NCBI RefSeq assembly: GCF_964019385.1
Contig: NC_088653.1
Location: 13,457,154-13,521,153 of the forward strand
DNA: 64,000 bases
Source of the DNA: Sycon ciliatum
Lineage: Eukaryota; Porifera; Calcarea; Leucosolenida; Sycettidae
Direction: 5' to 3'
The notes under the pieces are model-generated. The model was not told the origin of the DNA. It searched no databases and saw only the letters and a program-made list of their open reading frames with translations. Positions within the stretch are counted from its first letter, which is position 1. Each line of letters starts with the position of its first letter. Shown here one piece after another: positions 22,570-33,512 of this stretch. A program made the translations under genes and the position numbers.

Positions 22570-23964
22570 AAATGGGTGACACTGGAGGCTGAATTCCAGA
22601 CTACGGCAACGGAGATAGTAGACGGTATCCAGAAGTCGGCATCATCCCGGCCAAGTAGCCATCGCTCGTTGCAGCAGCGCAACGCTCATACACACTTGGC
22701 AGACGGACAGACGGCACGAGACGAGGAGACTTCTTTCATATCCTCTCGTGCCACTTGTCCAGAATGCAGCGGGAGCCATGGCATTTGGGAATGCTCCACC
22801 TTCAAAGGACACGACACAGGCCAACGGTGGACAAGAGCAAAGGAGTTAAGCCTGTGCTATCGCTGCCTGGGAACAAGGCACAGAGGCGACAAGTGTCCTC
22901 GAACTCGCACTTGTGGTGTCGATGGTTGCCAACGGAATCATCATCGTCTACTACACGGCTTGGCACGATCAGATTTTGAGATCAGGAAGAAGCCCAGAGC
23001 CGATGGCAAGGAAAGGAGTTATGACAAAGCAAACACCAAGGCTGAACAAGGACACTGTGGCGTCGCAACAGCGCATGCGACTCCAACGGAAGGGGAGTCC
23101 CCCCAGCAATGCAGCAATGCAACAGCCGAGACGAGCTACACCAGTTTACGCACTGTGCCTGTCGTTCTCAGGTCCGGTAGTAAGCGGCTCGTCGTCAATG
23201 CGCTTCTGGACGACGGAAGTACCAACACCTTCATCCACGAAGACGTTGCCACAGCGCTAGGTATGAGTGGTGAGCAGCATGACATGACTATCAATATGCT
23301 GAATGGAAAGCGGAGCACTTTCAAATCCATGGAAGAGGAGTTCGATATCGCCAATATTAACGGTCAATCAAGGACAACCGTAGTCGGACTCACAACTCCC
23401 AACCAGGTAACAGGACGTCTGCAGCTAACGGACTGGAGTAGCAAGAAGATTGGCTATGAGCACTTGGCTGATATACCGTTTCCGGAACCGGCCACCCCTG
23501 AAAGGATCGAGCTGCTCATTGGCGTCGACAATGCCGAGCTTCATCGTGCGTTGTATGAAGTGTCTGGACCAGCCGGAGAGCCCATCGCGCGTCTCACACC
23601 TCTCGGATGGACCTGCGTCGGAGCAAGGGTTAGCCGTGGCGGGGGCACAAACCACTGCTGCAGCGCTATCATCGTCAGCAGCGAGACCCTCCTGAGTGTG
23701 GATAAGACTTTGCGACAGTTCTGGGAAATTGAGCAAGTGACCAGCCCAGAACACCCCATGTCACCGGAAAACCTGGACGTCCTGACAGCGACAAAGAAAC
23801 GAATGACGTTCACCAATGGTCGCTACTGTGTCGGGATGCCATGGCGGGCAGATGCATCACGGCCCACCAACAATTACGACATGGCAGCGAAGAGACTTGC
23901 GCAAAACACAGAAGAGGCTGAAACGGGTCCCAGAAATTGCAGAGCGCTATGCAGAGACCATTGA
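22570..23964 (+). pseudogene. BEL/Pao nucleocapsid and protease region
   Basis: This is in the same frame as the preceding gag, after one UAG codon. It shows Cys/His knuckles (CPECSGSHGIWEC, then CYRCLGTRHRGDKCP and CGVDGCQRNHHRLLH). An aspartic protease core follows, NALLDDGSTNTFI. Then comes the usual BEL spacer with a LIGVDNAELH block and RYCVGMPWR. The frame is lost near 23900, where the RT start continues in another frame. Confidence 0.8.
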
Positions 23965-24978
23965 CAGTTACGTGGGAAAAGGGTACGTGGTGAAGGTGAA
24001 TGCAAACCCACGTGAAGCAGGATCGTGGCTCCTTCCACACTTCCCGGTTGTCCGACTGGACAAAAGTACGACGAAAGTTCGCATTGTGTTCGACGGGTCA
24101 GCTAAGCATGATGGCACCGCCCTCAACGACCTGCTGCACACCGGTCCGAAGTTACAACGTGATCTATCGGCTGTTCTGCTCAGGTTTCGGCGGCATCCGA
24201 TCTGCATTGGCTGTGATGTTACGGAGATGTATCTACAGGTTGAAGTCAGAAAATCAGATCGGCCATATCTGAGATTCCTGTGGAATACAGACTCGCAGTC
24301 GGCTCCAGACGTGTACGAATTCAACCGGGTGGTATTCGGTCTGAACTGCTCCCCGTTCTTAGCGCAACTGGTCGCGCGAGAGCACGCTAAGACACTAGAT
24401 CCAGAATTCGCCCGTGCAGCCGAGATGATGCTCGAATCAACTTACATGGACGACGGTATGGACTCAGTCTCTACGATTTCCGAGGGTGTGGCCCTGTACA
24501 AGAGTGTGACAGCAGCATGGAAGGGAGCAGGCATGGCAGTGAGGAAGTGGCTGTCGAATGCTCCGGAGCTGTTGGGTCACATACCCAGAGAAGATCAGGC
24601 AACGCAACTCAGCCTGAACGGAGACGGCCCATCCCAGATTAAGACTCTAGGGATCAGTTGGTTGAGCGACAGCGTCATGTTCAGCTTTCAGGCTGTCATA
24701 CCACCTGACGATATGATGATGACGAAGAGTAACATCCTCCGAAAGATCGCGACGATCTTCGACCCGCTAGGATTTCTGGCACCAGTGATCATCCGTGCCA
24801 AGATACTGATGCAAGAGATCTGGGCTAGCGGTGCAACTTGGGACAAAGTGCTTCCCGTCGAACTGAGCTCACGTTGTAGACAGTGGTTCCAGGATCTCCT
24901 TGCACTGAGCTCAATTCAAGTGCCACGCTGCTTGCAGGCCATTGAAGGCGCTACACCGCAAGATGTCGAGCTTCACGT
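23900..24978 (+). pseudogene. BEL/Pao reverse transcriptase
   Basis: In the frame open from 23816 to 25036, RT blocks appear in order: KRVPEIAERYAETIDSYV, KVRIVFDGSAKHDGTALND, CIGCDVTEMYLQVEV, FGLNCSPFLAQL, the catalytic TYMDDGMDS, and KIATIFDPLGFLAPVI leading to RNase H. The catalytic aspartates appear present. The domain is cut off from gag by a frameshift near 23900. Confidence 0.85.
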
Positions 24979-24982
24979 ATTT

Positions 24983-25230
24983 GAGCCGTCAGATGCAAAA
25001 AGGTACCTTATGACATTTTTGGCCAAATCGAGTTAACGATTGTTTCAGATACAACCTGGTCAGGAGAGTGTCGTGCAAAAAACCAGGTCCAAAAATCTCA
25101 ATTCATCACCGAGTTACCCTGGAAACTATCCGGACTATCGATCACATATTCACAGAAAATACTTTTTCGAACGCGATTTTCTCAACTGCGAGCAAAACGT
25201 CATAAGGTACCTTTTTGCATCTGACGGCTC
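24983..25230. mobile_element. 248-bp MITE inserted in RNase H
   Basis: The ends are perfect 32-bp inverted repeats. The left begins GAGCCGTCAGATGCAAAAAG, and the right is its exact reverse complement. The insertion is flanked by ATTT at 24979-24982 and 25231-25234, a 4-bp target duplication. Conceptually removing one ATTT and the element leaves the RNase H frame continuous across the site. The interior has no coding capacity and introduces stops, including the TAA at 25034-25036. Confidence 0.9.
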
Positions 25231-26350
25231 ATTTGGCGACGCATCAGAGTTAGCGTATGGTGCCGTCCTCTACCAACGTATCCGCTACGCATCCGGCGAG
25301 ATCAGCACCGTATTTGTGTCTGCTAAGTCACGAGTTTCGCCAACTACCGCCACAAGCATCCCACGGCTCGAATTGATGGCTGCTGTGATGGGAGTCGAAA
25401 TGGCCAACGAAGTAGCCAAGGTGTTGCAGATCAACCCGCAGAACATCATCTACTGGGCTGATAGTATGGACGTGATCTGGTGGATCCGTGGCTGGAGTCG
25501 CTTGTTCAAGACGTTCGTTGCCAACAGAGTGAGCACGATTCACCAGGCAAGCAGCCCAGATCAATGGCGGTATGTTCCTACGGCAGAGAACCCGGCTGAT
25601 ATTGTGTCGAGAGGATGCGCGCCAACATCGCTCACGCCGGACAGTATGTGGTGGACCGGTCCTAGCTTCATGGCCAAGCCGTCTGATGACTGGCCAGTAC
25701 GACAGTTACCTACAGCCCAAGCAAAGGAAACAAAGTCCATAAAGGAGACCGTTCTGATGAGCAGCATTGAGACGGGCACGTTATGTGTAAGTCGATCAAC
25801 ATTGGAAAACCGCACGCCCAGTGAAATGTACCAGACATCTATTTCGCATTTTATCCAGCGGCCAGCTGTCGAGAGATTCAAGTATCTATCGTATGAGCAG
25901 CCTAATGGGAGGAACCAGTGGAAGGAGAGATTATATGCACTTTACGATTTCCTTCCAAGAGCGTGTACTCATAACCCTTACGAGTTTCGCTTCGAACTCG
26001 TCTGTGAGCACTGCTGTGAATATTCCGAAATGCAGATCGACCTCCCATATGTCAGAAGGTTACTGCTTAGTGTGTTTGCCATTTCGCTAAAATCATCATT
26101 TGCGATGCATGGAAGATCACAATTTAATTTCCATATCTCGTTTCACATTTGTATGGATTGCTCACCACTCATAACTTCTGTTGTGGGTTACATCCTGAAT
26201 ATTTTGGCGGATTGTCACTCATTCTTGCCAACTAATTACAGCCCACATCACAAATGTTGCACTTTCCGTTTGCATTGTGATAGAAAGGAAATTTCTTCAT
26301 GTTCCCTGAAGAATCTAATCGAAAATCATAATATGAATTTTTTATGTTAG
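25040..26350 (+). CDS. Chimeric frame: RNase H joined to family copy E
   Basis: This is a 436-codon frame. Its first 64 codons come from the MITE. The next roughly 180 are the BEL RNase H and connection region (SYADD-like ASDGSFGDASELAYGAVLY, then IPRLELMAAVMG, YWADSMDVIWWI and NPADIVSRG). After about codon 246 it is the unknown family from VSRSTLENRTPSEMYQTS onward. The junction is in frame, near 25775. The chimera stops at 26348, short of the family's normal end. There is no evidence of expression, and chance fusion by deletion or recombination is the simplest reading. Confidence 0.65.
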   Translation: MFQIQPGQESVVQKTRSKNLNSSPSYPGNYPDYRSHIHRKYFFERDFLNCEQNVIRYLFASDGSFGDASELAYGAVLYQRIRYASGEISTVFVSAKSRVSPTTATSIPRLELMAAVMGVEMANEVAKVLQINPQNIIYWADSMDVIWWIRGWSRLFKTFVANRVSTIHQASSPDQWRYVPTAENPADIVSRGCAPTSLTPDSMWWTGPSFMAKPSDDWPVRQLPTAQAKETKSIKETVLMSSIETGTLCVSRSTLENRTPSEMYQTSISHFIQRPAVERFKYLSYEQPNGRNQWKERLYALYDFLPRACTHNPYEFRFELVCEHCCEYSEMQIDLPYVRRLLLSVFAISLKSSFAMHGRSQFNFHISFHICMDCSPLITSVVGYILNILADCHSFLPTNYSPHHKCCTFRLHCDRKEISSCSLKNLIENHNMNFLC

Positions 26351-26480
26351 CGCTTCCGCCAATGAGCTCATTCTTCAGATTCCTTTTCCACAAACCCCGG
26401 AATCGATCACTCTTTTCCCGGAATACCTTGTTTTTACAACCGGTGGAAAACGTCGTTCACGGATTTTTCCGAAGCCGTGA
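25776..26480 (+). pseudogene. Unknown-family gene, copy E, 3' half only
   Basis: This corresponds to about residue 130 to the end of copy D. The metal-type motifs are well kept: CEHCC, FHICMDC, ADCHSFLPTNYSPHHKCC. A stop at 26348-26350 and further changes break the last 45 codons, though the family's end, an altered PKP-type tail, is still visible before TGA at 26478-26480. The promoter and first 130 codons are missing, replaced by BEL/Pao sequence. Confidence 0.8.
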
Positions 26481-27590
26481 ACGTGAGAATCAACGTGAGA
26501 ACGAATTACTGAGCGATCTTTCAGACAATACTGAACGTATACATGCACGACTGCGGCCTTGCAGTTTCCTGAACATGTACATAATTATAATGTTTTCATT
26601 CAATCTGAGGATATTAATTTTCTTTCCTTAGATTTTCTTTCTCATTTTATTGAGTTCAATTGTCTTTGATTTGAGTGACCATCTGTCTTTGCGCGTGAAA
26701 CGGATACATTGGAGTTAGAATTATAAAGACGTAAACAATTGGGAAAGTGTGAAAAGTGTGGATTGTAGGCGAATGTGATATTGCAGAAGGTGAAGTGTAA
26801 ATAGTCGTCATCTCGGATTGGGGAAGAGGAGGAGGAAAGGGGTTGGGGTGTGAATTATGTTAGCAGTCGTTCACAATTGCGTGTCTACACCAGAGATTGG
26901 TTGAGATCTGTAGACTCTGATTACACAGTTGTTTCAATAATTATGAGAAGGCAACTTGAACGTCATGTATGTTCAAATGGTATGGGATACGGACTTTAGA
27001 GATCTAGCACAACCTCTAATAGCCTCTACAGACTACGGGCATGAAACCCCAGTACAAAATCACATAAAACCTAAAAGACAACATAGTTTCCACGCCATCG
27101 CACTTTACCACAGCGTTGGGACTCTGGCGATGGGATCCTGCAAAGGAAAAGAGCTGACTAATCATGACCAATGGCGGTAGATGAAAAAAGTGTTCGGTCA
27201 TCTAAAATTCCTCATCAGGACCGCTACAAGTTAGTTGTAACTTGTAAGTATAGTTTTCTTTTCTCCCTACTCTATGCACTGGCTACATCTCTTGGTGTTG
27301 AGAATTTTTTTTTGTAAAGGGATCTGCTAGTCTAGAGTTTTGTTGTGTTGTATGATGGTCTATACATGTCAAGGAGGGAACTGTAGGGGAAATCACAGTA
27401 ATGCTGACGCTCACTCATGCTAACTTCCAAAATCTCATCTACACGCACATGACTGTATGCAGAAACGTACAAAAACAGCGTTCATGGAAGAGAGGTGTGA
27501 GGAGTGGTGGAACCACGACCAGCGATGAGATTGTGTCACTAAACAGTGCTCACGCCACAAGTTGGTACTGAACTATTGTAAAATTGGAAA
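26481..27590 (+). other. 3' flank of copy E
   Basis: This carries the same module order as the other flanks. The G tract at about 26818-26850 is decayed to short G runs. A segment at 27000-27180 shares with 6560-6690 a GGGATCCTGCAAA-type stretch; the CTACAAGTTAGTTGTAACTTG module is at 27222 and the ACAGCGTTCATGGAAGA module near 27475. No gene is seen. Confidence 0.6.
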
Positions 27591-27594
27591 TTCT

Positions 27595-28050
27595 AACGAG
27601 TCTCAAAGTCTAACATATAACTATGACGGGAACATGCATTTCATAACAACATGACAGGACAGTGGCAACAATAAAAGTGATCATGGCACAAGTTTTACAT
27701 TTCCTAATGTTAACCTTCGGATAACGTCTTGATTTGCCCACCTTCAGCCCCAGGACGGGTTCAGTAGCCTAGTAGCAATACTGAATGATAGCCAGTTGAG
27801 GTAGGCCATCAGGCCTACAGGCAAATGAATCAGATTACCTGGAGACTTCCGCTCCAGCACAACGCTGGACACCTTCAAATCTGCAGCGCTGCCTTACACA
27901 GTCGATCACTGACTGCGCATGTCGTGTTCCTGCTCGATACCTGGAACCGAAGCTAATTGTCATGTTTGACAATGGATCCGTACTCTTGATCTCCAGCTGA
28001 CTATCATTTCCAGTGCCTATACACTCATTTCACAGACACCTCTTCCCGTT
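27595..28050 (-). repeat. Retroelement relic shared with 52786-53225
   Basis: About 430 bp closely resemble 52786-53225. On the minus strand the 52.8 kb copy encodes LPVGLRGLGLPRLAII inside a 130-codon frame, a pattern seen near the end of many invertebrate reverse-transcriptase ORFs. The 27.6 kb copy has more frameshifts. It lies immediately after the unit 3' flank in both places, so it was probably part of the amplified unit. Confidence 0.5.
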
Positions 28051-28724
28051 GTTATCCCTTATCTCTCCACTCCCTTGTTTTCGGGAAGAGGTTCCAGTTT
28101 GAATTAGCGTAAAAGCAAAATAAAATTGATGTCATCATCAGCATATTTAGATGGCCTCTCCTATCCGACAGTTCGCGTACAACATTTACTTCAAGTATGG
28201 ATGGTAATGTGAAGATAAGAAATGGTGTGGTGGATGGCCGTTTTAGTGTCTGGTACAATGCTTGCAATGGTTTGGTGTCATGTTGCCAATGTGAAACCTG
28301 TCTCAGCTTACCATCCAAGGCACCTTATGTCTTGTCCAAACTAGGCCAATATTTGTTGGCCAATGCTTCTATTGCCTCCGACATGAATTAGACTGATTGG
28401 GTTGGACTACCTACATATAATGATGCACACGCAAAGCATTCGGGGACGTGTTGGACAGGGCCATCTACATCAGGCAAATATCGCGCTGATTACGAGGGTT
28501 TTCGTGCGATTCCAAAATGTGCTGAAAAATTGGCCTAGTTTGAACTAGGCATACCAGTTGCGGTCCGCGAGCTAAGGTCGTCGTCTTATCCAGTATAATT
28601 TGGAATGAAAACTAAATCCCCTCGGTTGTGTTGTTAGTTCCGTTCCATTTTTATCACGATCGGCCTCCATTTCTCTTAGCTGAGCTGGTTTTCCAGGAAG
28701 AGCGAAACAGTTCTGCCCGCAGAG
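28051..28724. other. No recognisable gene
   Basis: The part at 28230-28290 resembles 53280-53310 weakly (TTTTAGTG-CTGGT-CAATGC). Nothing else is recognised. Short open frames are not conserved elsewhere in the window. Confidence 0.4.
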
Positions 28725-29864
28725 GGATAGTGTTAGTGTGTAGAATGTTCATTGTATGGAAAAAAATTCACGACTTGCGTGAGATTCGGCCAAAGGCCGA
28801 GTTACCCGCATCCGCAGGAACGCCAAAACCCTCTTGGGTCAAGGCGCTGATGCAAGCCCTAAGCCGTGGGAGTTGAGTAGAACAGACCCACGACAAACTG
28901 GTCAAAAAGCGAAATTCCATTCACTACATCCATTTTACCAGGCCTTGAGTTCCCAATTAACTGTGGGTCGCAGCACGGCTGGAAAAATCCTTCTGCTTCC
29001 AAACAGGATTTGACCAGGGTACCCGGTGTTTCTCAATCATGGTCTTAGACCATCCCAAATTGCCTGCCACTATGCATGCCTTTATGTGTGCATATTTGAA
29101 TGGAAACATTGACAATAAATGGGAGTGCTCAGCGTAGCTCTTTTGAAACAAGACTAAGGCGCAGCTTTGTCACAAACAAGAAACACTGTCCCATACCATC
29201 ACGTGATTCGTCCTAAACATAATACACGGTGGAACATATCCCGAGAAAGAAACACTCCCTGAAAGGTGGTAAGCTGGTACATATCTCAGCAGCGATATGA
29301 TGTGCTGCAATTCTCAGATAGAGCTAGGTAGTGTCTTCGCATGGACGGTGATTCCAGCGTTGCACCCTGCACCGATTTCACTGCCCAGTTTTCATAGGTC
29401 AAAGGCTGTACATCGTACGTCGTGAACCTACATGAACCTGTCCTCTACATTCGGCTGGATACATCATCCGCGAGTTTTGTGATAATTTTACACTGCTAGC
29501 TCTGAAACAAAACCCGTCGCGCTCACGCACAAAGTTCTTCAGACTACTTGCCAACAGCGTATTCAAAATGTCTGATCATTATTATTATATCTTGTACGAC
29601 TGAGTTGCGACAATGTAGTTTAGTGCCTTGTTGACCTGGGAAACTACACTGTTGTAGTGTGAGCAGATTATGGCCGGAGCTTTGCACTTGGGGTCAATTT
29701 TTCACCCAGCGAAACCGCTTTTTCCCGAGCCATTGGTTGTTAACATACAACCAAGAGTACGTATATGTAAGGTTGTACTAAGACATGCCTAGCTTCGCCG
29801 AAAACAGCTTCTAATTCTTACAAGAGTAAACTCAGAGCTGCTAAATATCACCCTAGATTTCACC
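28725..29864 (+). repeat. Far-upstream unit flank of copy F
   Basis: 28725-29115 matches 49645-50030. 29100-29440 matches 50010-50330 and, inverted, 2870-3230. 29610-29830 matches 58141-58345 and, in part, the sequence split by the MITE at 11245-12020. Landmarks are GTGTTAGTGTGTAGAATGT, CAATCATGGTCTTAGACCAT and CTTAGACATGCCTAGC-like stretches. This shows that the unit extends about 1.3 kb upstream of the ATG. Confidence 0.7.
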
Positions 29865-30022
29865 TATAAGTTCTTGGTACCGTGAGAATAATGATCAGTT
29901 TTCATCTGAATAGTTGAAGGAGCAGCTTTTGAATAGGCTCAGAAAAGGCGAATATTGACATAGAGATTGAGACTCTCATTAATCAAGACAGCTAAGCTGC
30001 CAGTGTCTGACCAAGAATCAGT
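29865..30022 (+). promoter_or_regulatory. Core promoter and leader of copy F
   Basis: TATAAG lies at 29865-29870, 158 nt before the ATG. The initiator-like ATCAGTTTTCATCTG follows about 30 nt downstream. The promoter looks intact although the gene has a frameshift. Confidence 0.6.
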
Positions 30023-31109
30023 ATGGTAAATGTCAAACTGGAATTCGAAGCAGAACATCCCTGGCCAAGGCCGAAGTGTAGTGCCATATGTCCGTGCCTG
30101 GATGTGGATTTGAAGTTCAGTCACGATTTATGGACGTATGATTATGACACTATCAACCTGACCCAATTCCGATTTATAAATTTCGGCATTCAGTTTGTTG
30201 GTGGAGCAGCGGAACCCCGGGTTCCTTTCAATACAGAGAACTTCAGGCGCGCACTGGGAGCATTTCCATTCCTTTCAGGACACGCTATTCAATGTGAAGA
30301 CTACGTGGATGTGCAGGTATTTGCCAGGGATTGCCAAGATCACTGGATTGCGAGTGTCGTGGAGGAGCTATGTGCCTGGAGGAAGCTGATACTACGGGCT
30401 AGAGTGAACAGCTACAGATTGTGGATAAGTGCATCAACGTTGAAGAACCTCTCACCCAGTCAACTGTACCAGACATCGATTTCCAGTGTTGTGTTGCGAA
30501 CTGCCCCGGACATATTTAAAGGGTGTGTTCATCCTCTGTTTCATGCAGATTACCACGTGGAAGGAGTTCCTAAGTTTAGTCGATATTAATCCACAAATTG
30601 CTGTTATACCGCCCCACTTTCGCTTCCAGGTACGTTGCGAACACTGGAGTAAAGGTTCCGAAGTGCACATCGACTTCCCATATTTCAGACGGTTCATGCT
30701 TAGTGTGTTTGCTATTTGGTTAAAATCATCTTCTAGTAGCCACAAAAGATTACAATTTGAGCTCAGCATATGGTTTGACGTGTGTACCGAGTGTTCATCA
30801 ATCATAGACTCCGTTATTCGATATATGTTGAATATTTTGACCGATTGTCACTTTTTCTTGCCAACTGATTATAGCCCACATCACTGTTGCGAATTCTGTT
30901 TGGCATGGAATAGCAATGCGAGGTTTTCCCCGGAAGATCTTTATCAAAACGAAAGGCCTATTCAATATTCCTATATCCGTGATAATAAGAATAAGCTAAC
31001 TCTTTTGATTCCATTTCCGCAAACCGTGGAATTGATTGGCACTGTTCCGAACTATTTCCTTTCTAGAACCGGTGGCACTCCATGCTCACGGCTTGCCCCT
31101 AAACCATGA
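30023..31109 (+). pseudogene. Unknown-family gene, copy F, one frameshift
   Basis: The first 177 or so codons are open from the family ATG and show VPFNTENFRRALGAFP, DCQDHW and LSPSQLYQTS. A single indel near 30550-30557 shifts the remainder to a second frame that is open to the family end at 31109, with CEHWS, CTEC, TDCHFFLPTDYSPHH and a SRLAPKP end. It carries a few inserted residues near the start compared with D. With only one lesion this is a recent loss, or possibly a sequencing or assembly error. Confidence 0.75.
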
Positions 31110-31800
31110 ACGTGAGAGCAGGATGATAAACGACCAAACTAATACGAGCCCTACATTCTAATTTCCTTCGATTACCTTGAACTTGAGGATATTATATTTA
31201 AACGCCGTTCTTTCTTCTCTCATTGCGTTACATTTTCTTTGATATTCCTGTCAATCCCTCTTTGCGTTAGAAATGATACATTTGGAGTTATACTTTTAAA
31301 GGTGTTATAGTAACGTGTGCACGTGGGACCCTGTGAATAGTATGGATTATAGGTGAATATGGTAGTACAGAAGGTGAAGTGTGATTGCTCACCATCTCCT
31401 AGCAGGAAATGGGTGGGAAGGAATTGAGAGGAGGGGGAAGAGATGTGAGCAGGTGTGAACAATTTCCTTAATCCACACCAGATATTGGTGTTTTTTCAGA
31501 TTGAAGACTGGGTATTCACCGTCTCGGAGAAGGTAAGGGGAGGAGGAAGTTGAACCGTCTAACTTAATGTCCCTTTGTACCACATAATTGCTACATCTCA
31601 CCATGTTTAACAGGCCTGGTGTGGATTGCTGGAGGGCTCTGCTTGGCTAGGGTATTGTTAGGTTCTATGCTAGTGTGTACATGTATAATGACGTTATATT
31701 TTGGGAAACGTTCACAAAATGTACTACATGTATCAGGTTAGTATGCAAAAGCATTCCAACACAACATATTGTATTATTCGTATACTAGCAAACACAGCAC
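31110..31800 (+). other. 3' flank of copy F
   Basis: Conserved post-stop sequence is followed by a short G-rich stretch (31400-31445) and the CACACCAGATATTGG landmark, after which similarity fades. 31620-31800 holds nothing recognisable. Confidence 0.55.
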
Positions 31801-33000
31801 TAGAAACACTTTTATTTTATTTTATTTTATTTGGAACACAGCCCTACAAAGAGACATGTGGAGACAAACACAAAACTAGACACTGGGGATGTAGGGACGA
31901 CGTGCCGATGTACAGGGAGCAACTCGACCGACCAGGCGTCTCGGCGTTAGCGTTGCAACCTGGCATCGATAAAAATGGGGGGGAGGGTTGCATGGTCAAG
32001 TAGCAAAACTAATAATTTGGTGCGAGAAAGGGGCGCTAGTATTGCACCAAATAATATAAATACGTGTAATGACTAAACCAGAATGGGAAAAAGAATAAAG
32101 AGAACAATAATCATAACAAGCAAGTAATAGTAGAGAGGTAAATAATGGGTCTCAATATCATCTTCACAGGTACTGTGTGGACCACAGCCATCTCTTTCGG
32201 ATTAGATCCTTACATACGTTGACCTTGAAGGTTTGGAGGCGTCTTGAATGATGTTCGTGAAGCAGGAGGTCCGCAGGCAGGTTGTTACAGGGTGTGATGG
32301 CGAAGAAGGGGAAGGATCGCAGGAGGTAGTCAGGGGCTGTGCGAGGGGGTGTCTACTTCAGCTGGAAGGCATGGTGCGTGCGACGTTTTTGCCGTGTGCA
32401 CATGCTAGCTACGGCAGGGGCCTTGGTAGGTGGCAGTATGGCCTTTTGCTGGGGAGGCCCTGGAATTTAGTGCAGCTTGAACAAGTATGACAGGGCTGCC
32501 ACCATCCGACGAAGCTGAAGACTTTGGAGGATGGTTCCAGGTCGCAGGAAATGCAGGGCACGTTGCTGAACCTTGTCCAGCTGGGCCATGTTAGTTGCGG
32601 CTGCGCTCGACCAGGCCAGTGGGGCATATTCAAGTAGGGGTCGCACGAATCCCTTGTAGACCGTCACTCGACCATGGTCGTTCAGGATGGGTGCTGCCTT
32701 TCGTAGGAAACCCAGCCTTTGGAAGGCGCGCAGTGCAACACTGCGAGTGTGCGCTCTGTAGGAGAGTAGGGTCGAGCATGACTCCCAGCAGCTTCAGGGT
32801 ATCTTTCTCCTGGAGTGCGTCCCCTCCACAGGTGACTGGTGGAGTGCAGGGGGAACGTGCTTGCGATGTGCAGTCATGCGTTGTGTCTTGGCTGGCTCAA
32901 AACAGATACGCCACTTGCGGCCCCATTCCTCAAGACTGTTGAGGGACCCTTGGAGGGAGGCAGTGGACTGTTGGAGATCGTCAGTTGGCTGTACTAAGCT
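31800..33000 (-). mobile_element. 5'-truncated LINE, RT C-terminal part
   Basis: The minus-strand tail at 31808-31832 is an (AAAAT)n run, the 3' end. 32667-32467 encodes YKGFVRPLLEYAPLAWSS, QLDKVQQRALHFL and VAALSYLFKLH, the C-terminal region of an RT closely related to the LINE at 40174-42610. Other blocks up to about 33000 are frameshifted. Endonuclease and catalytic motifs are absent. Confidence 0.75.
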
Positions 33001-33480
33001 GTAGAGGCTACTCTTTAGCTGTAGTCTGGGGTATCATGGGAAGTGTGAGTTTCAAGTCTTGTAGAGAATACTGTGCGGTCCCTGTGAGGATGACAGCTAA
33101 TGTTGTACAGCATAACAAAGTGACTGGGCAATCACTGTTCTTAACCGATTGTCTTTGGTTCAAATCCTGGTGGTGATGTTCAATAGTTTCTTCACTCGTT
33201 TCCATTTCCACTCCCTCAACTATTGAGTTGCCATTTAATTAATTTACTATGGTGCTTATTCTCCACTGCAGCAATTCAATAACGCGGAAAACCCGTACAC
33301 CCCATCCCAAACAAGTAGGGTTTTCGCTGAAAATTCCTATTTTCTCAATCCAATAACCAGCAATAATCAGCATTGAAATTAGAAACTAGAAAAGAGCACC
33401 TTCCATACACCATGAAGCACAACGTGGTATGGTTTGGTAAAAGTGTGTGTGCACCATAATAATGGCCGCCCTTCAGGACG
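33001..33480. other. No recognisable gene
   Basis: A GGTTCAAATCC stretch near 33157 resembles a tRNA B box, but no matching cloverleaf or A box was found. The remainder is featureless. Confidence 0.3.
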
Positions 33481-33512
33481 TTTTTTAAGGGATCCCCTCG
33501 GCAATCGTCAAC

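Larger units (their letters stand above)
20252..25775 (+). mobile_element. BEL/Pao retrotransposon 1, 3' truncated
   Basis: This is a 5' LTR region, gag, zinc knuckle, aspartic protease, RT and RNase H in BEL/Pao order. It lacks integrase, the C-terminal domain and the 3' LTR, and stops abruptly about 250 codons after the RNase H start, where family copy E begins. Inside it are an in-frame UAG, a frameshift near 23900 and a 248-bp MITE in RNase H. It is not autonomous. Confidence 0.85.

Noticed and set aside
31220-31604. Pro/Ser-rich frames antisense to the G tracts (also near 1000, 13498, 18507, 62788)
   Set aside because: They are shadows of the G-rich flank repeated after each gene. The frame is not preserved between copies.
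33145-33175. tRNA-like GGTTCAAATCC (B box)
   Set aside because: No partner A box or cloverleaf could be drawn around it, so neither a tRNA gene nor a tRNA-derived SINE is supported.
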